Under the pieces are notes generated by a model that was given only the letters and a program-made list of their open reading frames with translations, was not told the DNA's origin and did not search any database. From contig CANDCW010000098.1 in the NCBI GenBank assembly GCA_947383275.1, forward strand, positions 1 to 8,013: DNA of 8,013 nucleotides, in the 5' to 3' direction. Shown piece by piece: positions 6,576-8,013 of this stretch. The translations under genes were made by a program, and so were the position numbers. Positions within the stretch are counted from its first letter, which is position 1; each line of letters starts with the position of its first letter. The stretch comes from an uncultured Bacillota bacterium. GTDB lineage: Bacteria; Bacillota; Clostridia; Oscillospirales; Oscillospiraceae.

Positions 6576-7966
6576 TACTGCTTGCTCTTGATATACTCGT
6601 CGATGGACTTTGCGGCAGATTTGCCTGCGCCCATGGCCAGGATCACGGTAGCGGCTCCAGTGGCGGCGTCGCCGCCGGCGAAAATAGCCGGGCAGGAGGT
6701 ACAGCCGTTTTCATCAGCGGCCACACAGCCCTTCTTGTTCTTCTCCAGGCCGGGGGTGCCCTCGTAGCTCATGGGGTTGGGCTGGGTGCCCAGGGACATA
6801 ATAACAGCATCCACATCCATTTTGAACTCGCTGCCAGGTATCGCCATGGGGCGGCGGCGGCCGGAGGCGTCGGGTTCGCCCAGTTCCATCTTAACGCAGG
6901 TAATAGACTGGACCTGTCCCTTCTCATCCCCCTCAATGGATACGGGATTGGTGAGCAGATCGAAGATGATACCCTCCTGTTTGGCGTGGTGGACCTCCTC
7001 CATACGGGCGGGCAGCTCGGCCTCGGAGCGGCGGTAGACAATGTGGACCTCGGCGCCCAGGCGCTTGGCGCACCGGGCGGCGTCCATGGCCACGTTGCCG
7101 CCGCCCACCACGGCAACCTTTTTGTTGCGCAGCACGGGGGTGGGGGCGTCGTCTTGGTAAGCCTTCATGAGGTTAATGCGGGTGAGGTACTCATTGGCGG
7201 AATATACGCCCACCAGGGACTCGCCGGGAATCTTCATAAACATGGGCAGGCCCGCGCCGGAGCCGATAAACACAGCCTCAAAGCCCTGCTGCTCAAAGAG
7301 TTCCGTAATGGTAAGCACCTTGCCGATGACCATGTTCAGTTCGATCTTGACGCCCATTTTCTCCAGCTTTTCCACTTCCCGCCGGACAACAGCCTTAGGG
7401 AGGCGGAATTCCGGGATTCCGTAACTCAGCACGCCGCCGGCTACATGGAACGCCTCAAAAATGGTGACATCGTACCCCATGCGGGCCAGCTCGCCGGCAC
7501 AGGTCAGGCCGGCAGGGCCGGAGCCGATCACCGCCACCTTGTGGCCGTTGCTGGGAACTGCTACAATCTTTTCGTTGTAGCCCCGGAGGTAAGCCCAGTC
7601 AGCTACAAAGCGTTCGATTCGGCCGATGGCGATGGGCTCGCCCTTGATTCCCCGGACGCATTTGCCCTCACACTGGGTCTCCTGGGGGCAGACGCGGCCG
7701 GAGATAGAGGGCAGGGCGTTGGCTGCGGAGAGGATCTCGTAGGCCCCGTTGATGTCGCCGTCGGCCACCTTCCGCAGGAAGTCGGGAATGGGAATGCCCA
7801 CCGGGCACCCGCTGACGCAGGGGCGGTTGACGCAGTTCAGGCAGCGGTCGGCCTCGTTCATGGCCGCACCGGTGGAATAGCCCAGTGCCACCTCTTTAAA
7901 GTTCTTAGTGCGGTTGACAGGGTCCTGGTCCCCCATAAGGGTCCGTACATTTTGCATATTAGCCAT
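6575..7966 (-). CDS. NfnB/GltD-like NAD(P)H-dependent flavoprotein with iron-sulfur ligands
   Basis: This complete 463-aa protein is of the glutamate synthase small subunit / NfnB family. The N-terminal domain has cysteines C42, C45, C50, C54, C93, C99 and C103, expected to bind two [4Fe-4S] clusters (CLNCVNRPCVSGCP, then CPQETQCEGKC). An FAD-binding Rossmann motif lies at VIGSGPAGLTCAGEL (146-160), with GGVLSYGIPEFRLPK following. A second dinucleotide fold, VAVVGGGNVAMDAARCAKR (284-302), followed by YRRSEAELPAR, fits NADPH binding. The end, IFAGGDAATGAATVILAMGAGKSAA, is the usual FAD closing motif. The start is set by AGGAGG 8 nt before the ATG. Next to a probable NfnA/SudB subunit, it most likely works as the large subunit of a cytoplasmic electron-bifurcating NADH-dependent ferredoxin:NADP oxidoreductase. 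GltD of glutamate synthase is the alternative, but no GltB is seen. I leave the symbol empty because the partner is not visible enough to choose. Confidence 0.88.
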   Translation of the reverse strand: MANMQNVRTLMGDQDPVNRTKNFKEVALGYSTGAAMNEADRCLNCVNRPCVSGCPVGIPIPDFLRKVADGDINGAYEILSAANALPSISGRVCPQETQCEGKCVRGIKGEPIAIGRIERFVADWAYLRGYNEKIVAVPSNGHKVAVIGSGPAGLTCAGELARMGYDVTIFEAFHVAGGVLSYGIPEFRLPKAVVRREVEKLEKMGVKIELNMVIGKVLTITELFEQQGFEAVFIGSGAGLPMFMKIPGESLVGVYSANEYLTRINLMKAYQDDAPTPVLRNKKVAVVGGGNVAMDAARCAKRLGAEVHIVYRRSEAELPARMEEVHHAKQEGIIFDLLTNPVSIEGDEKGQVQSITCVKMELGEPDASGRRRPMAIPGSEFKMDVDAVIMSLGTQPNPMSYEGTPGLEKNKKGCVAADENGCTSCPAIFAGGDAATGAATVILAMGAGKSAAKSIDEYIKSKQ

Positions 7967-8013
7967 TCATGGCACCTCCTCCCAGGCGGCAGAGGTGCTT
8001 CTCTCTCGCCTTG
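7959..8013 (-). CDS. C-terminal end of a probable NfnA/SudB-like FAD/NAD-binding subunit (partial)
   Basis: One minus-strand frame enters from the window edge and ends with TAA at 7961-7959, reading KAREKHLCRLGGGAMNG. The 8-bp overlap with the next start and the strong shared AGGAGG are typical of co-translated subunits. A Cys near the C-terminus fits ferredoxin-NADP reductase alpha / SudB-type proteins, which usually precede NfnB-like genes. Only 17 codons are visible, so the identification rests mainly on the neighbour. Confidence 0.45.
   Translation of the reverse strand, partial: KAREKHLCRLGGGAMNG
7971..7980 (-). promoter_or_regulatory. Ribosome binding site of the NfnB/GltD-like gene
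   Basis: AGGAGG lies 8 nt before the ATG at 7966-7964 and inside the end of the upstream frame. A second ATG at 7970-7968 would be only 4 nt away and runs into a stop after three codons, so the 7966 start is preferred. Confidence 0.7.

Noticed and set aside
1..8013. CRISPR array, tRNA, rRNA, or transposase gene
   Set aside because: I saw no regularly spaced repeats, no tRNA- or rRNA-like sequence, and no transposase motif on either strand.

Overview
The window looks like chromosome of an anaerobic gut-type Clostridia, most likely Oscillospiraceae. I infer this from GC- and GC3-rich codons, strong GGAGG-type ribosome binding sites, an NfnB/GltD-like flavoprotein, and a CotH / VTC / degenerate-GGDEF gene set. 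No marker gene here fixes the species. All recognisable genes are on the minus strand, so the biological reading order runs from high to low coordinates.

Region 1 (8013 to 6575) holds the last codons of a probable NfnA/SudB-type FAD/NAD-binding subunit. It overlaps by 8 bp a complete 463-aa NfnB/GltD-like flavoprotein with iron-sulfur ligand cysteines. The unit ends at a perfect 11-bp GC-rich hairpin.

Region 2 (about 6574 to 6053) has no intact gene. It contains a hairpin terminator, a near-consensus plus-strand promoter that faces this terminator at very short range, a second weaker hairpin, and the 3' end of a VTC (polyphosphate polymerase-like) domain gene. That remnant is interrupted by an in-frame stop and has lost its 5' part.

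Region 3 (6052 to 1) is a tightly packed surface-polysaccharide or envelope-type operon. In order it encodes a secreted or anchored CotH-family kinase-like protein (492 aa), a membrane-anchored TIM-barrel glycosidase-like protein with a C-terminal CBM9/DOMON-like sandwich (757 aa), a membrane-anchored HEAT-repeat protein (TTG start), a leftover C-terminal piece that looks like a GT2 glycosyltransferase, a small DivIVA-like coiled-coil protein, and a GGDEF-type protein that runs off the window.

The most interesting signal is shared by three of these genes. The VTC gene, the GT2-like gene and the sensor part of the GGDEF gene each look as if a large internal piece was removed while the flanking ends stayed. 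The GGDEF motif is itself degenerate (SDNGF). The glycosidase-like, CotH and HEAT genes keep long open frames. I read this as a c-di-GMP-linked polysaccharide locus that has lost its polymerising enzymes by deletion, or as a collapsed assembly. Comparison with relatives would decide.
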